This document shows positions 8,074-17,283 of a stretch of 62,307 nucleotides of DNA, one piece after another (position 1 is the first letter of the stretch; every line of letters begins with the position of its first letter). The stretch comes from Woeseiaceae bacterium (lineage in GTDB: Bacteria > Pseudomonadota > Gammaproteobacteria > Steroidobacterales > Woeseiaceae): positions 1 through 62,307 of the forward strand of contig JAHEFF010000015.1 of assembly GCA_024640315.1 (NCBI GenBank). Reading direction: 5' to 3'. The notes beneath the pieces were generated by a model. The model saw only the letters and a list, made by a program, of their open reading frames with translations. It was not told the DNA's origin and ran no database searches. A program made the position numbers and the translations under genes.

Positions 8074-10375
8074 ATTTGGCACGGGACAGGCAATCCGGCG
8101 CACGGAAGATCAACGGTTTCTGACCGGAACCGGGCGGTATACCGGCGACATCGTATTGCCTGGGCAGGCATATCTTTACCTCTTTCGCTCGCCCTACCCG
8201 CACGGGGTGATCAATTCGATCAACACGGATGACGCCCGAAATGCGCCTGGCGTAATCGCCGTATATACCGCAGACGATTTGACCGCCGCCGGTATTCGGG
8301 ACGTCGTCGGTATGTCGATGCCCGCCAGTTCCAGAACCGACGCAAAGGACGCCCTTCAGCAGCCACCGCTGGCCCGCGATGTGATTCGTTATGTTGGCGA
8401 ACCGGTTGTCGGCATAGTTGCTGAATCTCCGGCCGCGGCAAGAGATGCCGCAGAACTTGTCTGGCTCGATATTGACGAGAAGGAAGCCCTCGTGACATTC
8501 GACCAGGCCCTTGCGGACGGTGCTGCCCCTATCCATGACAAAGTCGCAGGCAACCTCTACGGTACGCTTGAGTATGGTCATCGGGAGCATACTGACGCAG
8601 CCTTCGAAAGCGCGGCGAATATTGTCGCAGTCGAAATTATCAACAACCGTCTCGCACCGACAGCCATGGAACCGCGCGGCTGCAACATTCAGTATGACGG
8701 CGAAACCCTGACCGTTTACCAGGGTTGCCAAAGCGTGCATGTATTGCGCGATCGACTGGCTCAATCGGTCAATCTTGATCCGGAGAACATTCATTTCATT
8801 TCCCCCGACGTCGGTGGCGCGTTTGGTCTGAAGTTTTTCCTGCAGTGTGAGTCAGTCGTCGCGGCGCACGCGGCGATGGATACCGGCCGTCCAGTCAAGT
8901 GGATTGCCGACCGCAATGAAAGCTTTCTTTCGGACGTACACGGCAGGGATCACGTCAGCCGCGGCGAACTGGCGCTGGGCGATGACGGGCGCATCCTCGC
9001 CATGCGTGTATCAATCACTGCCAACCTCGGCGCCTACTGTTCACAGGCAGGCCCGATCATTCCCTATTTTGGCGCCTGCATGACAACGGGCTGCTACGAC
9101 GTTGGCATCGCCTATGTCGGCGTCACGATGGTCGTCACTAATACCGTACCTGTAGATGCTTATCGCGGCGCGGGTCGTCCCGAAGCCGCATACCTGGTTG
9201 AACGATTAATGGATGAAGCCGCCAAGAAGAGCGGTCTCTCGCCGGATGAAATTCGTCGTCGCAATTTCATAAAGCCGGAGCTGTTCCCCTACAAAACTGC
9301 TACTGGCCGGGTCTACGATTCCGGAGAATACGATCGCCTGTTGAGTGCGGCAATGGAACGCGCCGACTGGACGGGATTCGAGGCACGACGCAGGGAAAGT
9401 GAAGGCCGCAATCGATTGCGCGGCATCGGCATGAGTTACTACGTCGAAATCTGCTCGGCAATGGGGGGCGAAAATACCTACGTCCGCTTCGAAAGGAACG
9501 GCCGGGTTACTATCCTGATGGGTACACAGGCGTCCGGGCAGGGCCATGAAACCAGTTTTGCGCAGATGGTGGCAGCCGAACTCGGGATCCGGATCGACCA
9601 GATCGATGTCATACAGGGCGACAGCAAACTGGTGCCGACCGGGGAAGGAACCGGGGGTTCGCGTTCGATGGCGATAGGCGGCTCATCTCTTTACCGATCC
9701 GTTTCGAGCATGATAGAGAGCGGGCGCAAGATGGCGGCGGAGGTACTCGAAGCAGCGGTTGTTGATATTGAATTCAATAATGCTGAATTTCGTATTGCCG
9801 GCACCGACAGGGTCGTCACGCTGGAAGCCGTTGCCGCAGCGTCGTGGGACGACAGCCGGCGACCAGACGATGTCGAGCCGGGCTTGTACAGCAGTGAACG
9901 GTTCCAGCCTGAGGCGGGCACTTTTCCCAACGGCTGTCACATCTGCGAACTTGAAGTCGATCCGGAAACGGGTGTCGTGGATATTCTTGGCTACACCGTC
10001 GAAGACGATGTCGGCGTCGTGGTCAATCCGCTGATACTTGAGGGACAGATCATGGGTGGCGTCGCTCAGGGACTGGGGCAAGCCTGTGGCGAACACGCCA
10101 TTTACGACCCCGAAACCGGACAGCTGCTGACGGCAACCTTCATGGATTACCCGATGCCTCGCGCGGACTGGGTTCCGGACATCGATTTCCGTTACCAGGA
10201 AGTCCCCTCTCCCCGAAATCCGCTTGGCATCAAGGGGGCCGGCGAAGCAGGTACTGTCGGCGCAGCGCCTGCCTATATCAATGCATTGCTGAATGCGTTG
10301 TCAGCAAGAGGGGTCGAGCATATTGACATGCCAGCGACACCACTTAAGGTCTGGCTGTTGCTGCAAAACAGCTAG
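8066..10375 (+). CDS. molybdenum hydroxylase large subunit (xanthine dehydrogenase / CoxL family)
   Basis: This 769-residue protein has an N-terminal aldehyde oxidase/xanthine dehydrogenase a/b hammerhead domain (about 15-130) followed by the molybdopterin-cytosine-dinucleotide-binding domains. Visible motifs are GGAFGLKFF, the Mo-site loop [25 protein letters not shown], and catalytic Glu727 in GAGEAGTVG. The loop lacks the AYxCSFR signature of true (form I) CO dehydrogenase, so this is a hydroxylase of other substrates (aldehydes or N-heterocycles in the family). The partner FAD (CoxM-like) and 2Fe-2S (CoxS-like) subunits that pass on electrons are not in the window. It overlaps the dehalogenase gene and precedes two SDRs. 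Confidence 0.85.
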   Translation: MGKFGTGQAIRRTEDQRFLTGTGRYTGDIVLPGQAYLYLFRSPYPHGVINSINTDDARNAPGVIAVYTADDLTAAGIRDVVGMSMPASSRTDAKDALQQPPLARDVIRYVGEPVVGIVAESPAAARDAAELVWLDIDEKEALVTFDQALADGAAPIHDKVAGNLYGTLEYGHREHTDAAFESAANIVAVEIINNRLAPTAMEPRGCNIQYDGETLTVYQGCQSVHVLRDRLAQSVNLDPENIHFISPDVGGAFGLKFFLQCESVVAAHAAMDTGRPVKWIADRNESFLSDVHGRDHVSRGELALGDDGRILAMRVSITANLGAYCSQAGPIIPYFGACMTTGCYDVGIAYVGVTMVVTNTVPVDAYRGAGRPEAAYLVERLMDEAAKKSGLSPDEIRRRNFIKPELFPYKTATGRVYDSGEYDRLLSAAMERADWTGFEARRRESEGRNRLRGIGMSYYVEICSAMGGENTYVRFERNGRVTILMGTQASGQGHETSFAQMVAAELGIRIDQIDVIQGDSKLVPTGEGTGGSRSMAIGGSSLYRSVSSMIESGRKMAAEVLEAAVVDIEFNNAEFRIAGTDRVVTLEAVAAASWDDSRRPDDVEPGLYSSERFQPEAGTFPNGCHICELEVDPETGVVDILGYTVEDDVGVVVNPLILEGQIMGGVAQGLGQACGEHAIYDPETGQLLTATFMDYPMPRADWVPDIDFRYQEVPSPRNPLGIKGAGEAGTVGAAPAYINALLNALSARGVEHIDMPATPLKVWLLLQNS

Positions 10376-10423
10376 CGCATGCAGTGAGAACAATCATAGT
10401 AACGAAGCAGCAGGAGGTGAACA

Positions 10424-11188
10424 TTGCGCGGTTTGAAGGGCAAAAATGTGGTGGTAACTGGCGGGGCCAGTGGCATTGGCCAGGCAACGGCAACGCGGTT
10501 TCTCGAAGAAGGCTGCAAGGTTTGCGTTTTTGATCGCAGCGCCGATGCACGATCCCGGGTAAAGACGGAATTGCCGGAGTTGTCAGGGATTATGGATGTC
10601 GACGTATCACACCTGGAACAGGTGCAGGCCGCATTCGCAGAGGCAATTGAACTGATGGATTCGGTCGACGTACTGATCAACAACGCCGGCATCAGCATTC
10701 GCCACGACTTTCTCGATATCACGCCAGAGGAGTGGGACGAAGTACTGAATGTCAACCTAAAGGGGGCGTTCTACGTGGCACAGACGGCCGCGCGACACAT
10801 GATGAGCAAGGGCTCCGGTGTCATTCTCAATACGGCCTCCACGGCAGGAAACATCGGCTACCCGCACTACGCCGATTACAGCGCCAGCAAGGGAGGCGTC
10901 ATCGCCCTGACCCTGGCCATGTCACTGGAACTGGCTCCCGTCATCCGCGTAAATGCCATATCACCCGGCTATGTGCTAACCCCGATGCAGCGTGCCGAAT
11001 ACACGGACGAAATGCTGGATGCGGTGAACAAAAAGATCCCGTTAGGCCGACACGCGAAGCCGGAGGAACTTGCTGCACTATTCGCGTTTCTCGCCTCCGA
11101 GGACGCCGCGTTTGCCACCGGACAGGTCTATGTTATGGACGGCGCGGAAACAACCGGTGGGCTATGCAGCCAATGGTCACATGATTAG
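10424..11188 (+). CDS. short-chain dehydrogenase/reductase
   Basis: A classical SDR of 254 residues from a TTG start with a strong AGGAGGTGA six bases upstream. The cofactor motif TGGASGIG (12-19), NNAG (86-89), the catalytic region NTASTAG and Tyr152-x-x-x-Lys156 (YSASK) are all present. Asp37 after the second strand (CVFDRS) favours NAD(H). It would oxidise or reduce an alcohol/carbonyl, possibly the alcohol released by the dehalogenase two genes upstream; that link is inference from gene order. Confidence 0.87.
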   Translation: MRGLKGKNVVVTGGASGIGQATATRFLEEGCKVCVFDRSADARSRVKTELPELSGIMDVDVSHLEQVQAAFAEAIELMDSVDVLINNAGISIRHDFLDITPEEWDEVLNVNLKGAFYVAQTAARHMMSKGSGVILNTASTAGNIGYPHYADYSASKGGVIALTLAMSLELAPVIRVNAISPGYVLTPMQRAEYTDEMLDAVNKKIPLGRHAKPEELAALFAFLASEDAAFATGQVYVMDGAETTGGLCSQWSHD

Positions 11189-11251
11189 CAGGCCGTCGCG
11201 ATTCGGTCCGCTGAATGAATTTAAAAACTGAAAAGCAATGAGGTAAGGAAT

Positions 11252-12010
11252 ATGAGGCTGGAAGGAAAGGTAGCCCTGATAACGGGAGGAACTTCGGGAA
11301 TTGGCAGTGCCACCGCCTTGCGTTTCGCACGTGAAGGCGCGGCAGTCGCCATCACCGGACGCAATGACGAGCGCGGGGAGCAGGTGGTTCAATCCATCGC
11401 CGCCGAAGGTGGCGACGCCCTGTTTATACGCTCCGACGCGCGATTCGCCGATGATTGTCGCCAGGCGGTCGACCAGACGCTTGAGCGGTTCGGCAAGATC
11501 GACGTGTTGTTCAACAACGCCGGTGTCTTCCATCCCAAGACCCTCCCGGAATGCACAGAGGAGGAATGGGACGAAACCATCGACTCAAGCCTGAAGGGCG
11601 CTTTCCTGATGTCGAAATACGTTTTGCCCTCGATGATCGAGCGCGGCAGTGGCTCGATTATCCACACCAGCTCCGGTTGGGGATTCCAGGGTGGCGCCGG
11701 GGCAGCCGCATACTGCGCCGCCAAGGGCGGCCTGGTTGTGATGGCGAAAGCCATGGCTATCGATCATGGCCCCCAGGGCATTCGGGTGAACTGCGTTTGC
11801 CCGGGGGATGTGCTGACGCCGATGCTTCATGAAGATGCAGAGAAGCGCGGATTGTCCTGGGAGGATTACGCTGCTGGCGCCGCCGACCGGCCGCTAGGTT
11901 GTATCGGTACCGTCGAAGACATCGCTAATGCAGTACTGTACCTGGCCTCTGACGAGGCCGCCTTCGTGACCGGTGAATCGCTGGTCGTCGACGGTGGTGG
12001 TATCGCCTGA
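11252..12010 (+). CDS. short-chain dehydrogenase/reductase
   Basis: A second classical SDR of 252 residues, 63 bases after the first, with TGGTSGIG (11-18), NNAG (88-91), HTSSGWG and Tyr154-x-x-x-Lys158 (YCAAK). An Arg after strand two (ITGRND) suggests NADP(H) could be used, unlike its neighbour. AAGGA lies just before the ATG. The pair are only family-level similar, so this is not a recent duplication. Substrate unknown. Confidence 0.87.
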   Translation: MRLEGKVALITGGTSGIGSATALRFAREGAAVAITGRNDERGEQVVQSIAAEGGDALFIRSDARFADDCRQAVDQTLERFGKIDVLFNNAGVFHPKTLPECTEEEWDETIDSSLKGAFLMSKYVLPSMIERGSGSIIHTSSGWGFQGGAGAAAYCAAKGGLVVMAKAMAIDHGPQGIRVNCVCPGDVLTPMLHEDAEKRGLSWEDYAAGAADRPLGCIGTVEDIANAVLYLASDEAAFVTGESLVVDGGGIA

Positions 12011-12011
12011 G

Positions 12012-13361
12012 CTACGATTCCGGAGATTCTGCCGGCGACTTAATAGCGGCCGACGAGCGACGGAACACCGCACGAATTGCATAGACTGCTATGGCAGCCA
12101 CTATCAGCGCCGTAACGCTGAGGGCTTCGTCAGACGGTACTTGCATCAACATCCAACCAACTATGGTGCAACTCAACAGCGGAATAAGCGGACCGAAGGG
12201 CAACCGGAACTGCCCTGCTTTGGGCAGACCGTCGCGCTGGCGCAGACGAATAACGGCGAGGCTGACGCCAAGATCTATGAGCAGCAATGACCCGGTTGCG
12301 AACACGGCCAGGTATTTGAACGTACCGGTCAATGCAAAAGCGCACACGATGACTGCGAAGAAAATAATGGAGACGTGAGGCGTCTTGTACTTCGGATGCA
12401 CCCTCGACAGGAAAGCCGGCAGGTTATTGTCCAGTGATGACGCAAATATGACCCTGGGACCTCCCAGCATGTCGCCACTAAGTGCGCCGTAAATTGAAAT
12501 AACGACGCCGGCGAGCAACATCTTGCCACCCCATTCACCAAAGACTTCAGTCGCAACTGCTACCAGCGGCGCCTCGGTGTTCTGGGCAAGTTCCGCCCCT
12601 AGCACACCTTGCGCCACTGTTTGCAGGCCGATGTAAAGCAATAGCAACGCAGTCATTCCGAACAACAGTCCAAGCGGCACTGTCTTTGCGGGATTCTTGA
12701 TTTCGCCACTGACACTCAACGCGCACTCTGCTCCACTAAATGCGTAAAACAACAGGATCGCGCCCGCACCGATACTTGTAACCGAGGGCCATTCGGGAAT
12801 GGTCAGATTATCAACGTTAATGACGAACAACCCCACGCAAAGCAGCAATAGCAGCGGCACCAGCTTGGCGAGAGTGTTGAAGATGTATAAGCGCACACCG
12901 GCTTTGACGCCCCTGACGTTCACCGATGCAAGAAACGCCAACAAGGTGATGATAAACAACGCGCGGGGGACGGGCTCGTCAAGAATCGGAAACACCGTGG
13001 ACAATGACTCGACCATCACAACCGTAATCGCAGCGTCTGCCATGGCGGAGTAACCAAACCAGAACAGGATCGATGCGATGAATCCGGCAAACGGACCAAA
13101 TGCTTCCTCGATGTAGGCATAGGCGCCGCCACTGCGGGAGACGCGACTGCCAACTTCCGCGAAACAGAGGAAAACCAGTGCCACCGTCATGGAGCAGACC
13201 AGGTACGCCAGAATCGCTGCCGAACCGAGTTCCGCGGCGATAAGGCCGGGGTACACAAATATGCCGGCACCAACCACCATATTGACAACACTCAACCCCA
13301 GGGCACCGGTGCCGATAACGCGTACCAGTCCTTCGTCCTGCACCTCACTCGATACCGCCAC
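12012..13361 (-). CDS. amino acid/polyamine permease (APC family)
   Basis: This 449-residue transporter has about 12 membrane helices. The APC signature VVGAGIFVYPGLIA in TM1 and the SGGAYAYIEEAFG segment match amino acid permeases of the APA/LAT type. The start is GTG with AGGAG seven bases upstream. It faces the dehalogenase/SDR operon tail to tail, with two bases between stops. It may bring in an amino acid or amine; nothing in the sequence defines which. Confidence 0.88.
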   Translation of the reverse strand: MAVSSEVQDEGLVRVIGTGALGLSVVNMVVGAGIFVYPGLIAAELGSAAILAYLVCSMTVALVFLCFAEVGSRVSRSGGAYAYIEEAFGPFAGFIASILFWFGYSAMADAAITVVMVESLSTVFPILDEPVPRALFIITLLAFLASVNVRGVKAGVRLYIFNTLAKLVPLLLLLCVGLFVINVDNLTIPEWPSVTSIGAGAILLFYAFSGAECALSVSGEIKNPAKTVPLGLLFGMTALLLLYIGLQTVAQGVLGAELAQNTEAPLVAVATEVFGEWGGKMLLAGVVISIYGALSGDMLGGPRVIFASSLDNNLPAFLSRVHPKYKTPHVSIIFFAVIVCAFALTGTFKYLAVFATGSLLLIDLGVSLAVIRLRQRDGLPKAGQFRLPFGPLIPLLSCTIVGWMLMQVPSDEALSVTALIVAAIAVYAIRAVFRRSSAAIKSPAESPES

Positions 13362-13511
13362 TATTTACTCCTGAACATCGCCAGTGCTTACAGAATTGAG
13401 AGCGGACATCGTAAGCTGGTTCGGTTGAGGCAACGATCGCAGCCGCTCAAAGTCTACGGGGAGTCTCACAGGTGGCCACGTAGTGACATCATCGTGCCAT
13501 CTGTCCGCAGG

Positions 13512-14906
13512 TCAATCGCCCGCCAGCTCCCTGATGATCGTGCTCCAGTGATCCAGCGCGTCATAAAAAGTCTTTATGGGAACTCTCTCGTTAAGACCAT
13601 GGGCATACATCTCGTCGGGATTCATGAAAATACCGCTCGCCGCCCATGTCGGGACGCCAGCACGGCGAAAGTGCATACCGTCTGTGCCTCCTGACTCCAT
13701 ATAAGCGAGCATCCGTATCCCCGGGTAGCGAGCGTGCACTGCCTCGCTGATTGCCGCACGAACATCTTCACGCAATTCTGAAATCGGGCTCTCGGTCGGC
13801 GCATAGATTTCCTCGAATTCGACCGCATCGTTACCGATGACTTGCTGCAATGCCTTCATGACATCAGCTGCCGGAACGCCGGGATAAATGCGACAATTTA
13901 CGGTGGCAGTCGCTGACTGAGGCAATGCATTTTCAGCATGGCCCGCTCGCAACATGGTGACAACACAGGTGGTGCGAGTGGAGCCCACATAAGATGGCTC
14001 AACCGACAGGCGGTCTGCTGCATCCTTGTCCTCCGGGTTTTTAGCAAACCGGAGCATGGCCTCGCCCAGTTCGCCTCCCAGCAACTTGCCGGTTTCCTCG
14101 AAATACTCCAGCGTCATGTCGTTCCAGCGAACCGGGAACTGGTGGTTCTGTATTTTGCTGATGGCGCTCGCCAGGTCATAAATTGCGTTGTCCGGTCTGG
14201 GACGCGAACTGTGCCCGCCTGGATTACGAACCGTCAGCTCCCAGGTGACATAGGTTTTCTCAGCGACCTGTATGCGATATACAACCGCTTCGCCATTCGC
14301 CTGCAGGGTACCGCCGCCAGCATCAGAATTGAGCGCAAACTCGGCCTCGGCGAGGTCCGGACGCTCGTAGGCGAGTACACGAGTGCTGATCATCGTGCTT
14401 TCTTCGTCACCAGAAAAAACGAGAATCAAATCCCGATTCGGTGTGAAGCCTTCCTTCATCAGGCGAATGAATGTCGAGGTCAGCTGGGCTACGCCGAACT
14501 TGTTGTCGATAGAACCCCGGGCATAGAAATAAGTATCGTCACGCGTCAGTTCAAATGGCGGACGTTCCCAGTCCTCCGGCCGCGCCTCGACAACATCCAT
14601 ATGGCCCAACAGAAGAATCGGCGCTTTGCCAGATGAACCATCGCCCCGGTACCGGGCAATCAGGGCCGCGGTCTCACCTACCGGCAATATTTCGACGTCT
14701 TCTTTCGGGAAACCCGCGGCGACGAGTTCCCCGGCAAGGTAGTTTGCGACCTCCGGCACGTTACCGAGGTTCTTGGACGTCTCTACACCGATAATTCGGG
14801 TATAGATTTCGAGCGTTTTCCGAGCATGTTCGGAACTGGTGTCTTGTGCCACAACTATGACTGGCGACAACAAGCAGGCGACAAATACTATTCCTGTTTT
14901 TCTCAT
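13512..14906 (-). CDS. exported M20 family metallopeptidase
   Basis: The ATG at 14906 starts a signal peptide (MRKTGIVFVACLLSPVIVVAQD), so I reject the 20-residue extension. The 464-residue protein is an M20/M28-type zinc peptidase. Metal and catalytic residues show in LLLGHMDVVEA, the bridging-Asp region ARGSIDNKFG, the Glu pair of SGDEES, and a C-terminal His (EMYAHGLNE). A dimerisation domain with NPGGHSSRP lies in the middle. It should act in the periplasm as a carboxypeptidase or dipeptidase. Confidence 0.87.
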   Translation of the reverse strand: MRKTGIVFVACLLSPVIVVAQDTSSEHARKTLEIYTRIIGVETSKNLGNVPEVANYLAGELVAAGFPKEDVEILPVGETAALIARYRGDGSSGKAPILLLGHMDVVEARPEDWERPPFELTRDDTYFYARGSIDNKFGVAQLTSTFIRLMKEGFTPNRDLILVFSGDEESTMISTRVLAYERPDLAEAEFALNSDAGGGTLQANGEAVVYRIQVAEKTYVTWELTVRNPGGHSSRPRPDNAIYDLASAISKIQNHQFPVRWNDMTLEYFEETGKLLGGELGEAMLRFAKNPEDKDAADRLSVEPSYVGSTRTTCVVTMLRAGHAENALPQSATATVNCRIYPGVPAADVMKALQQVIGNDAVEFEEIYAPTESPISELREDVRAAISEAVHARYPGIRMLAYMESGGTDGMHFRRAGVPTWAASGIFMNPDEMYAHGLNERVPIKTFYDALDHWSTIIRELAGD

Positions 14907-14971
14907 GAGGACCCCGGTATTCAAAATGCGTGCTGCAAGTCTAGGCGGAAAACCGCCTCTCGTCACCCGCC

Positions 14972-15892
14972 TCAGGGGATTTGCGGAATCTTGGCCCTAA
15001 GTGATCGTCTGAGTCGACTTTCCCGCCAGGCGATCAACATGTTTGATGCAATGACCACCCCTGCTCCCACCAGTACGACGGGTAAGGGCCAGTCGTTCCA
15101 GATCAGCCAGCCGAACAGCATAGCCCAGACGATGCTGCTGTAGTTTAAAACAGCCACAACCGCCGCCGGCGTATGTTTCAAGGCAATGGAGTAAAGCCAC
15201 TGGGCGCCAGCTCCGGATAAGCCGACGCCGAAAAACAAGGGGATCTCCGCCAACGTCGGCCCGGTCGCCACAAACGGCAGGGCCAGGCCCGTAAGAAAAG
15301 TGCCTATCACAAAGAAATAAAAGGTGATCGTCTGCGGGAGTTCGTGCCCTCCCAGGTGGCGTAACAGAATACTCATAAAAGCTTGCAGCAATGCCGCGCA
15401 CAGAGCGATGGTCACACCGAGGGTATTCGTTTCACCGGTCGGGTTCACCATGATGGCCACCCCGACAAATCCTGCGAGGACGGCCGACCAGCGGTAAGGG
15501 CCGACCCGCTCTTTCAGGAAAACCACGCCAAGGACCGGAATAAACAGAGATGCAGTAAACATCAGCACGGTCGTTTCTGCCATTGGCATCAGCGAGTAAG
15601 CTGCGAAAGTCGCAAGAAGCGTTACAGTTCCAAGAATGGCGCGCACGGCAATGATGCGCGGTTTGCTCTGTATGACCAGGATCTCGCGGCGCCCGAACAT
15701 GAACGCAGCCAGCAGGAATGGTACGCACGCAACCAGGTTGCGATAAAACGCGATCTCAATCACCGAGTGGCCCGAGCTAAGGTATTTTGCGAATACGTTC
15801 ATGATCGTGAACATCAGAAACGCGCCGCCCGCCGCCCACATACCCAGGGCAACATTCTCGGAATTCTCGTTTTGTAGCGTTGGCTGGACCAT
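14972..15892 (-). CDS. EamA (DMT) family transporter
   Basis: This 306-residue protein has ten predicted membrane helices in two EamA repeats (about 20-145 and 160-285). The second contains the usual YSSIVWAMLFGWLIWND segment. EamA proteins export or import small metabolites; a substrate is not predictable here. It lies 65 bases after the M20 peptidase start on the same strand and may be read with it. The ribosome site is weak. Confidence 0.85.
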   Translation of the reverse strand: MVQPTLQNENSENVALGMWAAGGAFLMFTIMNVFAKYLSSGHSVIEIAFYRNLVACVPFLLAAFMFGRREILVIQSKPRIIAVRAILGTVTLLATFAAYSLMPMAETTVLMFTASLFIPVLGVVFLKERVGPYRWSAVLAGFVGVAIMVNPTGETNTLGVTIALCAALLQAFMSILLRHLGGHELPQTITFYFFVIGTFLTGLALPFVATGPTLAEIPLFFGVGLSGAGAQWLYSIALKHTPAAVVAVLNYSSIVWAMLFGWLIWNDWPLPVVLVGAGVVIASNMLIAWRESRLRRSLRAKIPQIP

Positions 15893-15924
15893 AGTCAGGG
15901 CGGATCTTAGCAGCTGTGACCGGT

Positions 15925-16002
15925 TTACATTGCGCCCATCGCCCGACGATACTGGAGGGCGAACTGCTCGAACAGCTCACAGAGTGATTTTTTTTCAGTC
16001 AT
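15925..16002 (-). CDS. possible small protein of 25 residues
   Basis: An ATG-to-TAA frame encodes a Lys/Glu/Gln-rich peptide starting MTEKKSLCELFEQF that could form an amphipathic helix with one Cys. It lies upstream of the EamA gene on the same strand. The ribosome-binding site is weak (GAGACAG directly before the ATG). It may be a real small protein, a leader, or chance. Confidence 0.22.
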   Translation of the reverse strand: MTEKKSLCELFEQFALQYRRAMGAM

Positions 16003-16094
16003 CTGTCTCAGGCAATAGCTGTGGTTCAGATCAGTCGAGAGCCGAGGCTTTCAACGGTCACTTGCGGCCAATGGCAAACGTCTCTTCTAAACGC

Positions 16095-16120
16095 AAACGA
16101 CTCTCCAACGGTCGTTTTTT
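16095..16120 (+). terminator. possible intrinsic terminator
   Basis: AAACGAC (16095-16101) pairs with GTCGTTT (16111-16117) around a nine-base loop, followed by further T residues to 16120. The stem is only moderately G+C-rich. No + strand gene was recognised upstream, so either it ends a short untranslated RNA or it is fortuitous. Confidence 0.3.
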
Positions 16121-16336
16121 GGTTTCCAACAGGTTGAGAAAGAAAGGTTCCGCACGTCTGCTGTCGGCCAGTGAAGGCGTTGCGGTTGATCGATGGTCGA
16201 TTTGATTACGCGAGATGTTTGACTGGCAGCGGGGCCCCTCGCAATACCGAAAAAAACGAATTATGGACTGTTGCATCAACGCCGAAGTCTGCTTGATACT
16301 TGCAAGTCCGTTCTTCACCTCGCGCTGAGTATCAAT

Positions 16337-16846
16337 ATGACGATACGCCAATACAAATCAGGCGCTGCTTCTGCGACCACAATCATATTGCTGGTCTTGT
16401 TGCTTGGCGCATGCACACCCGGAGAAACATCGATGACTGACGATGAGCTGAGAGAATTCGCCAACAACTATACCGCTGCATGGAACAGCGGTATTGCTGC
16501 TGGCGTCGCAGAATTTTTTGCCGCAGACGGGTCGTTGTATGTCAACGGATCTCCGGCGATCGGGAGAGAGGCCATTACCGAAGTGGCAGAGGGATTCATG
16601 ACTGCCTTTCCGGATATGGAGTTAGTCATGGACAGACTGGATATCCAGCCTGACGGCGTGACCTACCATTGGACATTTATCGGTACTAATTCCGGCCCCG
16701 AGGGCACAGGGAATGCTGTGCGGTTCAGCGGATACGAAGCCTGGACCTTTGGCAAGGATGGCCTGATTGCCAATTCGATGGGCAATTTCGATAACGACGA
16801 GTATCAATACCAACTCCAACACGGCATCGACGCCGGTCAGCCGTAG
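16337..16846 (+). CDS. SnoaL/NTF2-like lipoprotein
   Basis: The ATG at 16337 begins a lipoprotein signal (hydrophobic IILLVLLLGAC, lipobox L-G-A-C, followed by TPGE), which favours it over the codon at 16271. The 169-residue product carries an NTF2-like cone (residues about 40-160) of the SnoaL / DUF4440 kind: FANNYTAAWNSG, ADGSLYVNG, REAITEVAEGFMTAFPDM. Such domains bind small hydrophobic molecules or are isomerase-like; no catalytic assignment can be made. It stands alone between two non-coding stretches. Confidence 0.75.
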   Translation: MTIRQYKSGAASATTIILLVLLLGACTPGETSMTDDELREFANNYTAAWNSGIAAGVAEFFAADGSLYVNGSPAIGREAITEVAEGFMTAFPDMELVMDRLDIQPDGVTYHWTFIGTNSGPEGTGNAVRFSGYEAWTFGKDGLIANSMGNFDNDEYQYQLQHGIDAGQP

Positions 16847-16913
16847 AGTTTGTTTGCCGCCCGTTATCGGACAGATGACCTCATCGATCAACTGCAGTGA
16901 CTAAGCGGGAAAT

Positions 16914-17101
16914 AAAAAGGGCGGTTTCCACAGGAAACCGCCCTGACCTCAAAAGTACAAAAACCTTGACAATGAAATCCCCCGCCAAGTCGTACCTGAA
17001 GGTGTCGTCGAAACTCGTCTGAATCCTTTCTTCTTTCTGCTGTTGTTGAAAGGAGACTAATAACTGGCGCAAAAGTTCGCAGAATCTTCATAAGTTGTCA
17101 A
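16914..17101 (-). ncRNA. candidate small RNA or long 3' end ending at a strong terminator
   Basis: A TTGACA hexamer (17101-17096 on -) lies about 160 bases before a perfect intrinsic terminator, and no gene lies between. A good -10 is not seen 17 bases on (GAACTT). The - strand text has GGA motifs in single-stranded-looking A-rich stretches. The alternative is that this is the 3' untranslated tail of the M16 peptidase mRNA. No known RNA family was recognised. Confidence 0.22.
16919..16943 (-). terminator. strong intrinsic terminator
   Basis: GGGCGGTTTCC (16919-16929) and GGAAACCGCCC (16933-16943) form a perfect 11-bp stem with a three-base loop. On the - strand it is followed by TTTTTATTT, as an intrinsic terminator requires; on the + strand no T run follows. 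It would end transcription coming from the M16 gene or from an RNA starting near 17090. Confidence 0.8.
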
Positions 17102-17283
17102 TTCTGTCGCCACTTTGTGGTACGCATACCAAGTTGAGACTTGTTTTGTGGTCTTTTAACAACACTCATAGCAGGCATCCGGCCGGGGCCTGCCTACTCT
17201 AATCAATGACTTGCCTGTGCCGTTGAGAACGAGTTGCATCGGCTGACCGGAGGATGGTCAAGGCTGACAGCCACGCAGGCGGA

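Larger units (their letters stand above)
15893..16336. other. 444-base intergenic region
   Basis: No standard-length gene is seen between the EamA transporter and the NTF2-like lipoprotein. The region holds a possible 25-codon ORF on - (15925-16002) and a hairpin with a T run on + (16095-16120). The remainder shows no recognisable feature. Confidence 0.6.
16847..17283. other. 437-base intergenic region
   Basis: The region holds a perfect 11-bp hairpin at 16919-16943 oriented as a - strand terminator, a possible untranslated - strand RNA ahead of it, and a second G+C-rich hairpin at 17171-17193 (GCAGGC / GCCTGC) just after the M16 peptidase stop. Short frames in it lack ribosome sites. Confidence 0.6.

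Noticed and set aside
16881..17091. Short - strand frames of 63-67 codons over the terminator region
   Set aside because: They run through the terminator hairpin and have no ribosome site; a non-coding RNA or 3' end fits better.
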